From Actinomyces sp. oral taxon 170 str. F0386 (lineage in GTDB: Bacteria; Actinomycetota; Actinomycetes; Actinomycetales; Actinomycetaceae): 64,000 nt of DNA. A model generated the notes under the pieces. It had not been told where the DNA came from. It searched no databases and worked only from the letters and a program-made list of their open reading frames with translations. A program made the translations under genes and the position numbers. This document shows positions 8,625 to 16,892 of the stretch, one piece after another. The stretch lies in NCBI RefSeq assembly GCF_000195595.1, contig NZ_GL882536.1, forward strand, positions 1,280-65,279. Direction: 5' to 3'. How positions within the stretch are numbered: the stretch's first letter is position 1; every line of letters starts with the position of its first letter.

Positions 8625-8648
8625 ACTCAGGTACACCTAAGTAACATA
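8625..8648 (-). promoter_or_regulatory. palindromic operator candidate next to a -10 box
   Basis: On the minus strand a TATGTT -10-like box (8648-8643) is directly followed by an 18-bp near-palindrome, ACTTAGGT-gt-ACCTGAGT (8642-8625), with one mismatched pair. That is where a repressor would block the transcription start. No good -35 box is seen. Closer to the gene (about 8544-8549) a run of six T on the minus strand follows small hairpins, so attenuation is also possible. The rest of 8527-8801 holds nothing I can identify. Confidence 0.4.
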
Positions 8649-8801
8649 CGGCACGTTATCATTTCTTTTTTGTCGATCAGTGAGATGCCCGTCACCCTAG
8701 CTTGATCGGAGAGGACGTAAGGAACGCCCCGCCGCTCGGTTCTCAGCGTTGTCAGCCTCCCGCGCCTCTCTTAGAGACGGCAGCCGCGAGCGGGAGTGCC
8801 C

Positions 8802-10262
8802 TCAGGTAGCCCGGCCGCTAAGCCCCAGGTCCTGCTCATGAGCATCAAGCCCCCACGACAGGCCGTGACGCCACCAGGCGTAGTCGTGCCCGCCACGCTC
8901 CTCACGATACTCGAGCAGTGCCCCTTCGGCCGCGAGAAGCTCCGAGACCGCGCGAGCCCCCTGACGCAGGCCGCCCTCATGCACGCCGCACTGAACCACC
9001 AGTCGCGCCTCCAGCCCATCACCACCCTGTGAAGGCCGGCTTTTCTTCGGACGCTGCAGGCCCCGGGCCTCGGAGCGGTGGCGCAACCAGCTCACCAACT
9101 CCCCCTCACCCTCTCCTCGGCGCTCCGAGCCAAGCCAGAAGGAGCCGGACTGGACAATGGCACGGGCGGCCAGCTCGGGATGATGCAGAACGAGGTCGGC
9201 TGCGGCAACCCCTCCCAAGGACTGCCCGGCCACCACGATCCGATCCGGGCGCCACATGCAATCACCACCGTCCTCAGACGAGGCGGCAATCATGCGGCCC
9301 TGACCGCAGACCGCCCGTCGTGCCGCCTGCAGGCAACTGCGGAGCAGGTCTCTGCTGCGTCGCGGGTCCGCCAGGTCGCGTGTGCGCATCGCCAGGCTGC
9401 CGGAGTCGATGAGGAGCAGATCCCAGTGACAGGACCTGGGAGCCAGGTGGTCGACGGCGTCGTTACCGCGCCAGATGTTGCCGTCGAGCAGGATCAGCAG
9501 ACCGCGCTCACACCGCCTGCCGGAGGATCCCGGGACACGATCCCCGCACCACAGCGTGACTCGGCGCCCGGCATCGCCTGGCGCATCAAAACCTCTGAGA
9601 GCCTCATCCTCCAGGTCGAACCGGATGCCGTACCCGTGCTCACCACGGCTACGTATCGATATCGGGCCTGCCAGGGTCTCCGGAGCCGTCATCCAGTCCG
9701 GGTGCAGCACGGCCCTGGGGCCCTGCCACATCGAGGAGACGAGGCCGAAGCCGTCGTGCAGACGGTCGGAGTTGAAGGGATCCGCCCGCCCCTGGGCGTG
9801 AACGCGCCTCCAGCACTCGCGCCGGGCGCCGGCGTCGTCAGGGAGCGGGTCACGGGTCACGACGGTCCGGTAGCCCAGGAGAGCATCCTGGGGCAGCAGG
9901 ACGTGAAGCGCCCACCAGCTGGTTCCGGGAACCCGGGCGGCGAGCGCCGGAGCGATGTGGGTGCGATGGTTGTCCGTCAGGGTGTTGAGATGGATGAGAA
10001 CGCTGGGACTGGCGCCGTGCTGCTGGTCATCGCGCCACAGGAAGGTCGCCTCCACCATGTCGACCCCATCGACGACGTACGTGTCTCCTAGGACAGGCGT
10101 ACCAGAGGCTGCAACGGCCGCCAGGTCGGTATCGTCGGGAGCAGGCGGCCACCACGCCGGGGTGGTGCGAAGCGGGCCACCGTCCTGGGTCACAGGAGTT
10201 GGAACCAGCTGTCTCCACCGTGCCTGTGGCGCAGGCAGCTCGTCGCCACGCACCTCACTCAC
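8802..10262 (-). CDS. enterochelin esterase-like alpha/beta hydrolase
   Basis: A 486-residue protein if it begins at the GTG at 10262; an ATG at 10328 is the alternative, and neither has a clear ribosome-binding site. The N-terminal part (about 50-200) contains VDMVEATFLWRDDQQ and looks like the substrate-gating domain of Fes-type esterases. The C-terminal hydrolase has GRRCERGLLILLDGNIW, the nucleophile elbow GQSLGG (Ser348) and GGHDYAWWRHGL (His459), typical of the esterase D/Fes family. Such enzymes cut ferric catecholate siderophores to release iron in the cytoplasm, and no signal peptide is present. The region before 10262 is highly basic with no domain features, so I excluded it. Substrate specificity is inferred. 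Confidence 0.8.
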   Translation of the reverse strand: MSEVRGDELPAPQARWRQLVPTPVTQDGGPLRTTPAWWPPAPDDTDLAAVAASGTPVLGDTYVVDGVDMVEATFLWRDDQQHGASPSVLIHLNTLTDNHRTHIAPALAARVPGTSWWALHVLLPQDALLGYRTVVTRDPLPDDAGARRECWRRVHAQGRADPFNSDRLHDGFGLVSSMWQGPRAVLHPDWMTAPETLAGPISIRSRGEHGYGIRFDLEDEALRGFDAPGDAGRRVTLWCGDRVPGSSGRRCERGLLILLDGNIWRGNDAVDHLAPRSCHWDLLLIDSGSLAMRTRDLADPRRSRDLLRSCLQAARRAVCGQGRMIAASSEDGGDCMWRPDRIVVAGQSLGGVAAADLVLHHPELAARAIVQSGSFWLGSERRGEGEGELVSWLRHRSEARGLQRPKKSRPSQGGDGLEARLVVQCGVHEGGLRQGARAVSELLAAEGALLEYREERGGHDYAWWRHGLSWGLDAHEQDLGLSGRAT

Positions 10263-10344
10263 GCCGCCGACTCTACAGCGGCCCAGTATCGATTCCACAG
10301 TGATCCGGCGATGGGACGATCCCACCATGAGACGACTGGCAGGC

Positions 10345-10375
10345 TTGCATTGTTCCGGGGAGGGTGGCGTAGGGT
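10345..10375 (+). promoter_or_regulatory. promoter of the leaderless polycysteine ORF
   Basis: TTGCAT (10345-10350) and TAGGGT (10370-10375), spaced 19 nt, lie just ahead of the ATG at 10383. Seven nucleotides separate the -10 box from that ATG, the spacing typical of leaderless mRNAs in actinobacteria. The -35 box is imperfect. Confidence 0.5.
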
Positions 10376-10382
10376 AGCCGTC

Positions 10383-10478
10383 ATGACGCACATCGTTTTT
10401 ACGACCACGACCGCTCCCGGCGCACAGGCGCTCGCGGTCATGTGTGGTGCGCGGATGTGTTGTTGTCGAGCCTGTTGA
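10383..10478 (+). CDS. polycysteine leader peptide (putative cysteine-responsive attenuator ORF)
   Basis: A 31-codon frame that ends MCGARMCCCRAC-stop: five of the last twelve residues are Cys, three of them in a row (codons 10458-10466), all TGT. It has no Shine-Dalgarno site but begins 7 nt after a -10 box, so it is probably translated from the 5' end of a leaderless mRNA. Leaderless short ORFs with consecutive Cys codons upstream of sulfur-assimilation operons are known from mycobacteria, where slow translation at low cysteine opens expression of downstream genes. Here it lies 296 nt before a sulfonate-type ABC transporter operon in the same direction. The peptide itself is unlikely to have a function. 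An internal ATG (10440) would still keep the Cys cluster. Confidence 0.65.
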   Translation: MTHIVFTTTTAPGAQALAVMCGARMCCCRAC

Positions 10479-10774
10479 TTCCTTCCCCTCACCCGGTACT
10501 GGACCGGCCCGGGAGACGCGACGACGCCTCAAAACAGCTCTGACAACGGCCGAGAATAACGATCGGCCACATGACTTCCTGGGTTCCCGTGTCGCCACAT
10601 TTCATTCGTCAGAGCACGGGGGCGCCTTTCTGCAAGCCCTGATGGACTGAGGTTGTTTCCTCACCTGCCCAACTCGCTCCGCTCGGGCTTCTCGTGCTCC
10701 TCCTCCACCGTTTTCAAAGGGATGCTTCAGCATCTTGCGCATCGAGGCTCGTTCCCACCACCACAGGAGAAACC
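10479..10774 (+). promoter_or_regulatory. mRNA leader between polycysteine ORF and transporter operon
   Basis: There is no gene here. The leader can form small hairpins, for example GGCCGA 10548-10553 with TCGGCC 10563-10568. It contains CTCCTCCTCC (10697-10706), which can pair with the ribosome-binding site AGGAGA (10765-10770) of the first transporter gene. This would fit control by masking of the Shine-Dalgarno site; the pairing model is inference. Confidence 0.45.
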
Positions 10775-11953
10775 ATGTCCACGTCCTCGTCCTCTCAGCC
10801 GTCCCAGTCCTCAGACTCCTCGACCTCCGCTCCGTCAGATGCCGAGATCGTGGAGTCTCAGGAGGTCACGGCTGAGAACGCCGCCGCGATTCTGGCAGCC
10901 GATGACGGCATCGATGACCTTGATGCCAATGAGACGGACCGGTCGCATCGTGGCAAGCCGTCACGGCGCACGCTGCTCACGATTGGGGGGCTCGCAGCCG
11001 CTGCCGTGGTCGGTACCGGTGCGTACCTGACGATCCGGCGCGCCAACCAGGGAGTGATCGGGGCCCACGAGGCGCTCCCCCTGGTGATCGGCGGCGACAT
11101 CTGCGCCGCACCGCTGTACGCCGCCTACCACCAGGGCTTTTTCGACGACGCGGGACTGAAGGTCACGCTCGCGCGCACCCAGCAGACCGAGGACACCAAG
11201 GACGGCGTGGGCGCTGGTAAGTACATTGGTGCTCCTGGAATCTTCTTCTCCTGGCTGGAGCCGATCTACAACGGCCTCAACGCCAGGCTCACCGCGGGGC
11301 TCCACGCCGGCTGCCTGCGCCTGGTGGTGGGCAAGGACTCTCCGTATCAGAGCCTGGCTGACCTGAAAGGCGCCACCATCGGCGTGCCGTCACTGTCATC
11401 ATCCGCCTTCGCCTACTTCGCGATCGGACTGTCCGAGGCCGGCATCAACGTCAATCCGGATAGAGGTGACATCACGTGGCGCACAGTCGATGCGGACTCC
11501 TTGGGGACCGCTCTGGCTGACGGTCAGGTGGACGCCGTCATGGGTTCTGACCCCGGACCGCTGCTTCCCGTCTTCAACGGAACGGCCCGTGAGCTGGCCA
11601 ACAACGACGCTGAGGAGTTCTGCTGTTCGGTGGCACTCAACGGGGACTTCGTACGTAAGCAGCCCAAGGAGGCGAAGGCTCTGACCGAGGCATGGTTGAA
11701 GGGCTCGGCCTACGTGCCGGACCACATCGAGGAGATCGCCAAGATCGAGGTCGACAACGACTACGTTGCCGCGGACCAGGACGTCGTCGTCCGGGTGCTC
11801 AAAACATACGGGTTCAAGGCCTCGGCCTCCAGGTTCCGGGCCGCGATCGAGCCCGGCATCGAGAAGTTCAAGGGAACCGGTTTCATCACATCGGACGTCT
11901 CCGCCCGGAAGCTGACCGACACAGTCGTCGCCGACCTCGGCATCAAGGACTGA
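10775..11953 (+). CDS. ABC transporter substrate-binding protein, sulfonate/nitrate/taurine type
   Basis: A 392-residue protein started at the ATG 4 nt after AGGAGA. The first 60 residues are unusual: Ser-rich (STSSSSQPSQSSDSSTSAPS) and then acidic. Next comes PSRRTLL with a hydrophobic segment (about 63-88), a twin-arginine-type or uncleaved membrane anchor. The mature domain has the SsuA/TauA/NMT1 fold signs: LPLVIGGDICAAPLYAAYHQGFFDDAGLKVTL, SLADLKGATIGVP and ALADGQVDAVMGSDPGPLL. It would bind the substrate outside the membrane for the permease and ATPase encoded next. The polycysteine leader ORF upstream points to a sulfur compound (aliphatic sulfonate or taurine); that choice is inference, and no monooxygenase gene is adjacent. 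Confidence 0.85.
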   Translation: MSTSSSSQPSQSSDSSTSAPSDAEIVESQEVTAENAAAILAADDGIDDLDANETDRSHRGKPSRRTLLTIGGLAAAAVVGTGAYLTIRRANQGVIGAHEALPLVIGGDICAAPLYAAYHQGFFDDAGLKVTLARTQQTEDTKDGVGAGKYIGAPGIFFSWLEPIYNGLNARLTAGLHAGCLRLVVGKDSPYQSLADLKGATIGVPSLSSSAFAYFAIGLSEAGINVNPDRGDITWRTVDADSLGTALADGQVDAVMGSDPGPLLPVFNGTARELANNDAEEFCCSVALNGDFVRKQPKEAKALTEAWLKGSAYVPDHIEEIAKIEVDNDYVAADQDVVVRVLKTYGFKASASRFRAAIEPGIEKFKGTGFITSDVSARKLTDTVVADLGIKD

Positions 11954-11959
11954 TTGACG

Positions 11960-13036
11960 ATGCCCACCGAGGTGAGACCCACGACCACATCGACCACATC
12001 CGCCAAGCCCATCGACGACAGGCATCCGCAACCGCCCTCCTCCACAGTCAGGCAGAGTGCACCAAGCGATCGCCGTCCCGACGCAGGCTCTCTTCTGAGC
12101 ACCACGGCACTGTTCCTGTGGCTGGCCTACCTGGTCATCGTCATTGCCCTGCCGGAGGCAGACCTTCTCCGCAAGGGGTCAACCACTCCGGTCACAGTCC
12201 TCGCCGGTACATGGCTGATCGCCCTGATCGCGTGGACACTCACGGCACGGGTCCGACCGGCATCCTCGGCAGCGAGGTCACTGACTCACTTCCTGCCCTG
12301 GATCAATGCCGCCGGCGTATGGTTCATCGTCTGGCAGCTGACGACATCCAAGCTCGGACTGCTCACGCCCCCGTACTTCGCCGCCCCGGAAGTACTCATC
12401 GCCTCCTTCCTGGGTGATTGGAGGCTGCTGCTCAGCTGCCTGGGCGCCTCGGCGCTGCTCTTCATCATCGGGTACACGGCTGGATCGGTGCTGGGGTTCT
12501 TCACAGGCCTGCTCATGGGCTGGTCGAGGCGCGCCGACTACTGGTTCCATCCGCTCCTTCAGACCATCGGCCCGGTTCCTGCGGCCTCGCTCCTTCCACT
12601 GGCGCTGCTGCTGATCCCGACGACGTACGCCTCAGCGGCCTTCATCGTCGGCTTCGGCGCCTGGTTCCCCATGGCGACCATGACCCGCGCGGGCGTACGC
12701 TCCGTACGCCGCGACTACATCGATATGGCCCGCACGCTGGGAGCCGATGAGCTCTTCCTCATCAGACGGGTGGCCGTGCCGTCGGCGCTACCGGACATGC
12801 TCACCGGCCTGTTCACGGGGCTGGGCACCTCGCTCGCCGCCCTCATGACCGCCGAGCTGACCGGAGTCGACAAGGGCCTGGCCTGGTACATCAACTGGGT
12901 CAAGGGCTGGGCGGACTACCCCAGGATGTACGTGGGCCTCATCACTCTGGTGACCTTCTGCCGCACGCTCATGGTCCTCCTGTTCAAGATCCGCTCCTCG
13001 CTGCTGGCATGGCAGCAGAACCTTGTGAGGTGGTGA
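11960..13036 (+). CDS. ABC transporter permease, SsuC/TauC type
   Basis: A 358-residue membrane protein. I used the ATG at 11960; an in-frame TTG at 11954 is closer to AAGGA (11945-11949) and may be the true start. After a Thr/Pro-rich cytoplasmic start come about eight hydrophobic segments: two N-terminal ones (TALFLWLAYLVIVIALP and VLAGTWLIALIAWTL), then the six-helix BPD_transp_1 core. The ATPase-contact loop (EAA motif) reads DYIDMARTLGADELFLIRRVAVPSALP. It starts 6 nt after the binding-protein gene and ends 4 nt before the ATPase gene, a tight operon. It forms the transmembrane channel for the substrate delivered by the binding protein. Confidence 0.88.
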   Translation: MPTEVRPTTTSTTSAKPIDDRHPQPPSSTVRQSAPSDRRPDAGSLLSTTALFLWLAYLVIVIALPEADLLRKGSTTPVTVLAGTWLIALIAWTLTARVRPASSAARSLTHFLPWINAAGVWFIVWQLTTSKLGLLTPPYFAAPEVLIASFLGDWRLLLSCLGASALLFIIGYTAGSVLGFFTGLLMGWSRRADYWFHPLLQTIGPVPAASLLPLALLLIPTTYASAAFIVGFGAWFPMATMTRAGVRSVRRDYIDMARTLGADELFLIRRVAVPSALPDMLTGLFTGLGTSLAALMTAELTGVDKGLAWYINWVKGWADYPRMYVGLITLVTFCRTLMVLLFKIRSSLLAWQQNLVRW

Positions 13037-13040
13037 ACCG

Positions 13041-13922
13041 ATGTCTGCCGGTTCCACGACGGCTGCTGCCACGCCGCGGGTCTCGCCCCCATCCGTCCCC
13101 CGCGGCGCACAGGTCGATCTGACTGGTGTCTCCCACAGCTACCCCTTGTCCCATGACCTGGAGCACGGATGGTTCCATCTGCTGCTGCGCCAGGTCTCCC
13201 CCGCTGCGAGGGCTCGCTATGAGGCAGAGACTGCCAAGCCGGATCAGCTCCCCGTGCTCAATGACATCGACCTGACGGTCGCCCCTGGCGAGTTCGTCTC
13301 GCTGGTGGGGCCGTCCGGGTGCGGCAAGTCAACGATCCTGAGACTGCTGGCCGGGCTGGAGCAGCCTGTCGAGGGCAGCGTCACCGTCGATTCCAAGCAG
13401 GTGACCGGGCCCTCGCCTCTGCGTGCGCTTGCGTTCCAGGACGCCACGCTGCTGCCGTGGAGGACCGTGCGGGACAATGTCGCCCTGGGCCCTGAGGCCA
13501 GAGACCGTATGGAGCGCGACCAGCGCCGGGTGGAGGCCGCCCTGCAGATCGTGGGGCTGCGAGACTTCGCCGACGCCTACCCCGCCACGCTCTCAGGCGG
13601 TATGGCTCAGCGGGCCTCGCTGGCCCGGGCCCTGGTCAACCGGCCCCGGCTCTTCCTCCTGGACGAGCCCCTGGGCAAGCTCGACGCCCTGACACGCCTC
13701 CAGCTCCAGGACGAGATCATCAAGCTGTGGGAGTCCCAGCGCTTCACGGCCGTCCTGGTCACCCACGACGTCGACGAGGCCCTGCGCCTGTCCCACCGAG
13801 TGGTCGTCCTGTCCGAGCGCCCCGCGCGCATCGTCGCCGACATCGAGGTGCCCGAGCACGACGAGTCGAGTGACGAGGTCCGTGAGCTGCGTCGAAAGAT
13901 CCTCGGCCTGCTGGGCCGGTGA
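13041..13922 (+). CDS. ABC transporter ATP-binding protein, SsuB/TauB type
   Basis: A 293-residue ATPase with Walker A GPSGCGKST (90-98), Q-loop AFQDATLLPWRTV (131-143), signature LSGGMAQ (184-190), Walker B LFLLDEP (204-210) and the switch His in THDVDEAL (242). It powers import by the permease. Between the first strand (VDLTGVSHSYP) and the second (LPVLNDIDL) there is an extra segment of about 35 residues (36-70) with HGWFHLLLRQVSPAARARY that normal SsuB proteins lack as far as I know. It is the third and last gene of the transporter operon. Confidence 0.9.
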   Translation: MSAGSTTAAATPRVSPPSVPRGAQVDLTGVSHSYPLSHDLEHGWFHLLLRQVSPAARARYEAETAKPDQLPVLNDIDLTVAPGEFVSLVGPSGCGKSTILRLLAGLEQPVEGSVTVDSKQVTGPSPLRALAFQDATLLPWRTVRDNVALGPEARDRMERDQRRVEAALQIVGLRDFADAYPATLSGGMAQRASLARALVNRPRLFLLDEPLGKLDALTRLQLQDEIIKLWESQRFTAVLVTHDVDEALRLSHRVVVLSERPARIVADIEVPEHDESSDEVRELRRKILGLLGR

Positions 13923-14229
13923 GTGGGACACGAGACGGACCTCACCTGTGATCCGGCTCGTGGAGGCGCAGAATACTGCCATTCTCCCGTAGCCTGGGAT
14001 GCAGGAGCGATCCGTGCCCTGTTGACCCCGTTCGGGTCCTGCCACACCTGGTGTGCGGCAAGAGTGTCCCGTGAGTCTGTGCGTATTAGCCCATGAGCCA
14101 TCCGGTCATGTCCGGGTGCGGGGCGAGTGTGGTGGGCCAGGTACGGCAAAGAGCGGAGGACAAAAGGTCCTCCCCCACACTCCGCCGCAGTCCCCGACCA
14201 CGTCAAGGGGACAGATATGGGAAAACTTC
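13923..14229 (+). other. intergenic region and helicase mRNA leader with hairpin
   Basis: There is no gene here. A 7-bp hairpin GGAGGAC (14155-14161) with GTCCTCC (14167-14173) lies in the likely 5' leader of the RNA helicase gene. Leaders of DEAD-box helicase genes are often self-regulatory, but I see no proof of that here. No clear terminator follows the transporter operon. Confidence 0.35.
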
Positions 14230-16788
14230 ATGACTACCTCCAGCAGCAGTGTGCCCGGCGCCTCCGACGACGCTCAGAGCACCGAGGGCAGCGGCCCCCT
14301 GAGCCTCGATGCGCTCTTCTCCGCCGAGCTCTCCGGCGGCCGACCGGCTGCCCCCGCCGACACAGACAGCGACGACGGCGCCGACCGTGCTGATGACGTC
14401 GTCGCACCGCACCACTCCGACGGCTTCTCCTCACCCGAGGACTTCGCCACTCCCGCCTCCTCCGACTCCCCGGAGGACCCAGCGGACGTCGGTCACGAGG
14501 ACGAGGCGGACGACGTCGACCAAGACCGCCCAGAGGCCGACCCGGAGGACGGGGCCGACGACTCCGAGGAGGACGACGGCGTCGACATCGATGAGGACGA
14601 GGTCGACGGGCACACCCCCTTCATCGACACCGACACTGATTCCGGCGAGCGCCAGCAGGACGACGAGATCACCTTCGCGGACCTGGGCCTTCCCAGTGAC
14701 CTGCTCAAGGCCGTCACCGACATGGGCTTTGTGAGCCCGACCGCCATCCAGAAGGAGGCGATCCCGGTCCTGCTGTCCGGCCGTGACGTCGTCGGTGTCG
14801 CCCAGACCGGAACCGGGAAGACGGCGGCCTTCGGGCTGCCGCTCCTGGACGCCGTCGACTCCCGTGACAGCGTGGTCCAGGCCCTCGTCCTGGCACCCAC
14901 CCGCGAGCTCGCCCTCCAGAGCGCCGAGGCCATCACCGATATGGCCGCCCGCTCCCGCGGGCTGGACGTGGTCGCCGTGTACGGCGGCGCCCCCTACGGC
15001 CCCCAGATTGGCGCGCTCAAGGGTGGTGCCCAGGTCGTCGTCGGCACGCCCGGACGCGTCATCGACCTCATCGACAAGGGAGCTCTCCAGCTCGACGACG
15101 TGCGCTACTTCGTCCTGGACGAGGCCGACGAGATGCTGCGCATGGGCTTCGCCGAGGACGTTGAGACGATCGCGGAGTCGCTCCCCACCGAGCGGCGCAC
15201 CGCACTGTTCTCCGCAACGATGCCTCCGGCCATCCAGGCCGTGGCGCGCCAGCACCTTCACGAGCCCGTTCAGGTTGAGGTCTCGCGGCCGGCCTCCACG
15301 GTCGCCACCGTGCACCAGACCTACGCAGTGGTGCCCTTCCGCCACAAGATCGGCGCTGTCTCCCGGGTCCTGGCCGTCACCGACGCCGAGGCTGCCATCG
15401 TGTTCGTGCGTACCAAGTCCACGGCCGAGGACGTCGCCATCGAGCTGGCTGGCCGGGGCATCCAGGCCGCTGCGATCTCCGGCGATGTTCCCCAGCGTGA
15501 GCGTGAGCGTCTGGTGGAGCGTCTGCGCGCCGGAACCCTCGACGTGCTCGTGGCCACCGACGTGGCCGCCCGAGGACTGGACGTGGACCGTATCGGACTG
15601 GTCGTCAACTTCGACGTGCCCCGTGAGGCAGAGGCCTACGTGCACCGCATCGGTCGCACTGGTCGCGCCGGCCGCCATGGTGAGGCCGTCACCTTCCTGA
15701 CCCCCAAGGAGAAGGGCAAGCTCCGCCAGATCGAGCGCCTCACCGGCAGCCGCCTGGAGGAGATCACCCTTCCCTCCCCCGCCGACGTCTCCGAGCATCG
15801 GGCCCGAAAGCTGTTGTCGAAGGCCGCCGCCCGCCACGAGCGCGGCCGTCTGGACATGTACCTGCCGCTGGTGACCAGCTCTGCCCGGGATCTGGACATC
15901 GACGTCGAGGAGCTGGCGGCCACGCTGCTGGCTCTCGCCGTCGGAGACGAGGGGCCGCGTAGGCGCGAGGACCGTGACCGCGGCGAACGCCCCCATCGCG
16001 CGCGCCGGGAGGAGAACCTCGACTCCGAGGGGACCTTCCTGTCGGCCTCCTTCGAGGGCGGGCGGGAGAAGAACCGCCGCGGGGACCGGGGTGACCGCGG
16101 TGAGGGACACCGTTCGGCCATACGTTCAGGGCGCCGCGAGCACGAGGGCCCTGGGACCGTCTACCGCGTTGAGGTGGGCCACCGCGACCGGGTTCTTCCC
16201 GGCGCGATCGTGGGTGCCCTGGCCAACGAGGGCGGCATTGAAGGCTCTGACATCGGAAAGATCGACATCCTCCAGTCCTTCTCACTGGTTACCATCTACG
16301 CCGATCTCAGCCCCGAGCAGCTGAGCGTCATGGGCCGGGCCACCTTCGCCGGTCGCGAGCTGCGGATCCGTCCTGATGAGGGTCCGGGGCACGGCTGGTC
16401 CGGTCCCAACGGCGGGGAGCGTCGTCCCAAGCGACGCGACTGGGACGACCGCGGTGATCGCAGTGAGCGCGGGGATCGGTCGGACCGAGGATTCCGTCCG
16501 CGCCGTGACGACGGTGATCGTGGCTGGAAGGACCGTGACGGGCGCGGTGGTCGGGGCGGTTACGACCGCGGGGACCGCCGTGACAACCGCCGGTGGGAAG
16601 ACCGTCGCGGAGACCGGGACGGCTTCCGGGGACGGCGTGACGACCGGGGTGGACGCGGCTACGACCGCGACGGCCGCCGGAATGATCGTGGCAATGGCCG
16701 TGGTTATGGCGACCGCAACCAGAACCGCTTCGGCGGCGGCCGCGGGGACCACCGAGGCGGTTTCCGCGGAGGGCGCGGCGATCGCTGA
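14230..16788 (+). CDS. deaD: DEAD-box ATP-dependent RNA helicase, DeaD/CsdA type
   Basis: An 852-residue protein started at the ATG 7 nt after GGGA. Residues 1-140 are acidic and disordered (DEADDVDQDRPEADPEDGADDSEEDD). The helicase core follows: Q motif ITFADLGLPSDLLKAVTDMGFVSPTAIQ, motif I AQTGTGKT, Ia PTRELA, DEAD box LDEADEML, motif III SAT, and VARGLDVDRI plus HRIGRTGRAGR of the second RecA domain. A DbpA-type RNA-binding domain (GTVYRVEVGHRDRVLPGAIVGALANEGGIEGSDIGKIDI) comes next, then a tail of about 130 residues packed with RGD/RGG repeats. It acts on ribosome assembly and cold-shock mRNA in the cytoplasm. The charged N- and C-terminal tails make it longer than E. coli DeaD. Confidence 0.93.
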   Translation: MTTSSSSVPGASDDAQSTEGSGPLSLDALFSAELSGGRPAAPADTDSDDGADRADDVVAPHHSDGFSSPEDFATPASSDSPEDPADVGHEDEADDVDQDRPEADPEDGADDSEEDDGVDIDEDEVDGHTPFIDTDTDSGERQQDDEITFADLGLPSDLLKAVTDMGFVSPTAIQKEAIPVLLSGRDVVGVAQTGTGKTAAFGLPLLDAVDSRDSVVQALVLAPTRELALQSAEAITDMAARSRGLDVVAVYGGAPYGPQIGALKGGAQVVVGTPGRVIDLIDKGALQLDDVRYFVLDEADEMLRMGFAEDVETIAESLPTERRTALFSATMPPAIQAVARQHLHEPVQVEVSRPASTVATVHQTYAVVPFRHKIGAVSRVLAVTDAEAAIVFVRTKSTAEDVAIELAGRGIQAAAISGDVPQRERERLVERLRAGTLDVLVATDVAARGLDVDRIGLVVNFDVPREAEAYVHRIGRTGRAGRHGEAVTFLTPKEKGKLRQIERLTGSRLEEITLPSPADVSEHRARKLLSKAAARHERGRLDMYLPLVTSSARDLDIDVEELAATLLALAVGDEGPRRREDRDRGERPHRARREENLDSEGTFLSASFEGGREKNRRGDRGDRGEGHRSAIRSGRREHEGPGTVYRVEVGHRDRVLPGAIVGALANEGGIEGSDIGKIDILQSFSLVTIYADLSPEQLSVMGRATFAGRELRIRPDEGPGHGWSGPNGGERRPKRRDWDDRGDRSERGDRSDRGFRPRRDDGDRGWKDRDGRGGRGGYDRGDRRDNRRWEDRRGDRDGFRGRRDDRGGRGYDRDGRRNDRGNGRGYGDRNQNRFGGGRGDHRGGFRGGRGDR

Positions 16789-16818
16789 GCACCCGCTGAG
16801 TACCTGAGAGCTGACTGA

Positions 16819-16860
16819 CACGGGCTGGGACGACGGCATGAGTTGTCGTCCCAGCCCGTG
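16819..16860. terminator. bidirectional terminator between helicase and DUF4097 gene
   Basis: A perfect 16-bp stem (16819-16834 with 16845-16860) and a 10-nt loop lie between convergent genes. Confidence 0.8.
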
Positions 16861-16892
16861 CTGCCGACGGTGATCGTCGCGCTGACGGCCGA

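Noticed and set aside
8601-8642. Possible DtxR/IdeR iron box
   Set aside because: The sequence has AGGT and ACCT half-sites, but the centre and length do not fit the 19-bp TTAGGTTAGSCTAACCTAA pattern.
10444-10650. 68-codon GTG-started frame overlapping the polycysteine ORF
   Set aside because: It has no ribosome-binding site or family features and competes with the better supported leaderless frame.
10479-10774. Possible TPP, cobalamin or SAM riboswitch before the ABC operon
   Set aside because: None of the conserved core boxes of these riboswitches can be found; the polycysteine ORF explains the leader better.
14431-16110. 559-codon open frame opposite the RNA helicase gene
   Set aside because: Shadow of the helicase core; no family features.
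14636-16788. Repeats in the helicase tail as a possible CRISPR or tandem repeat locus
   Set aside because: They encode in-frame RGD/RGG peptides with irregular spacing and belong to the helicase gene.
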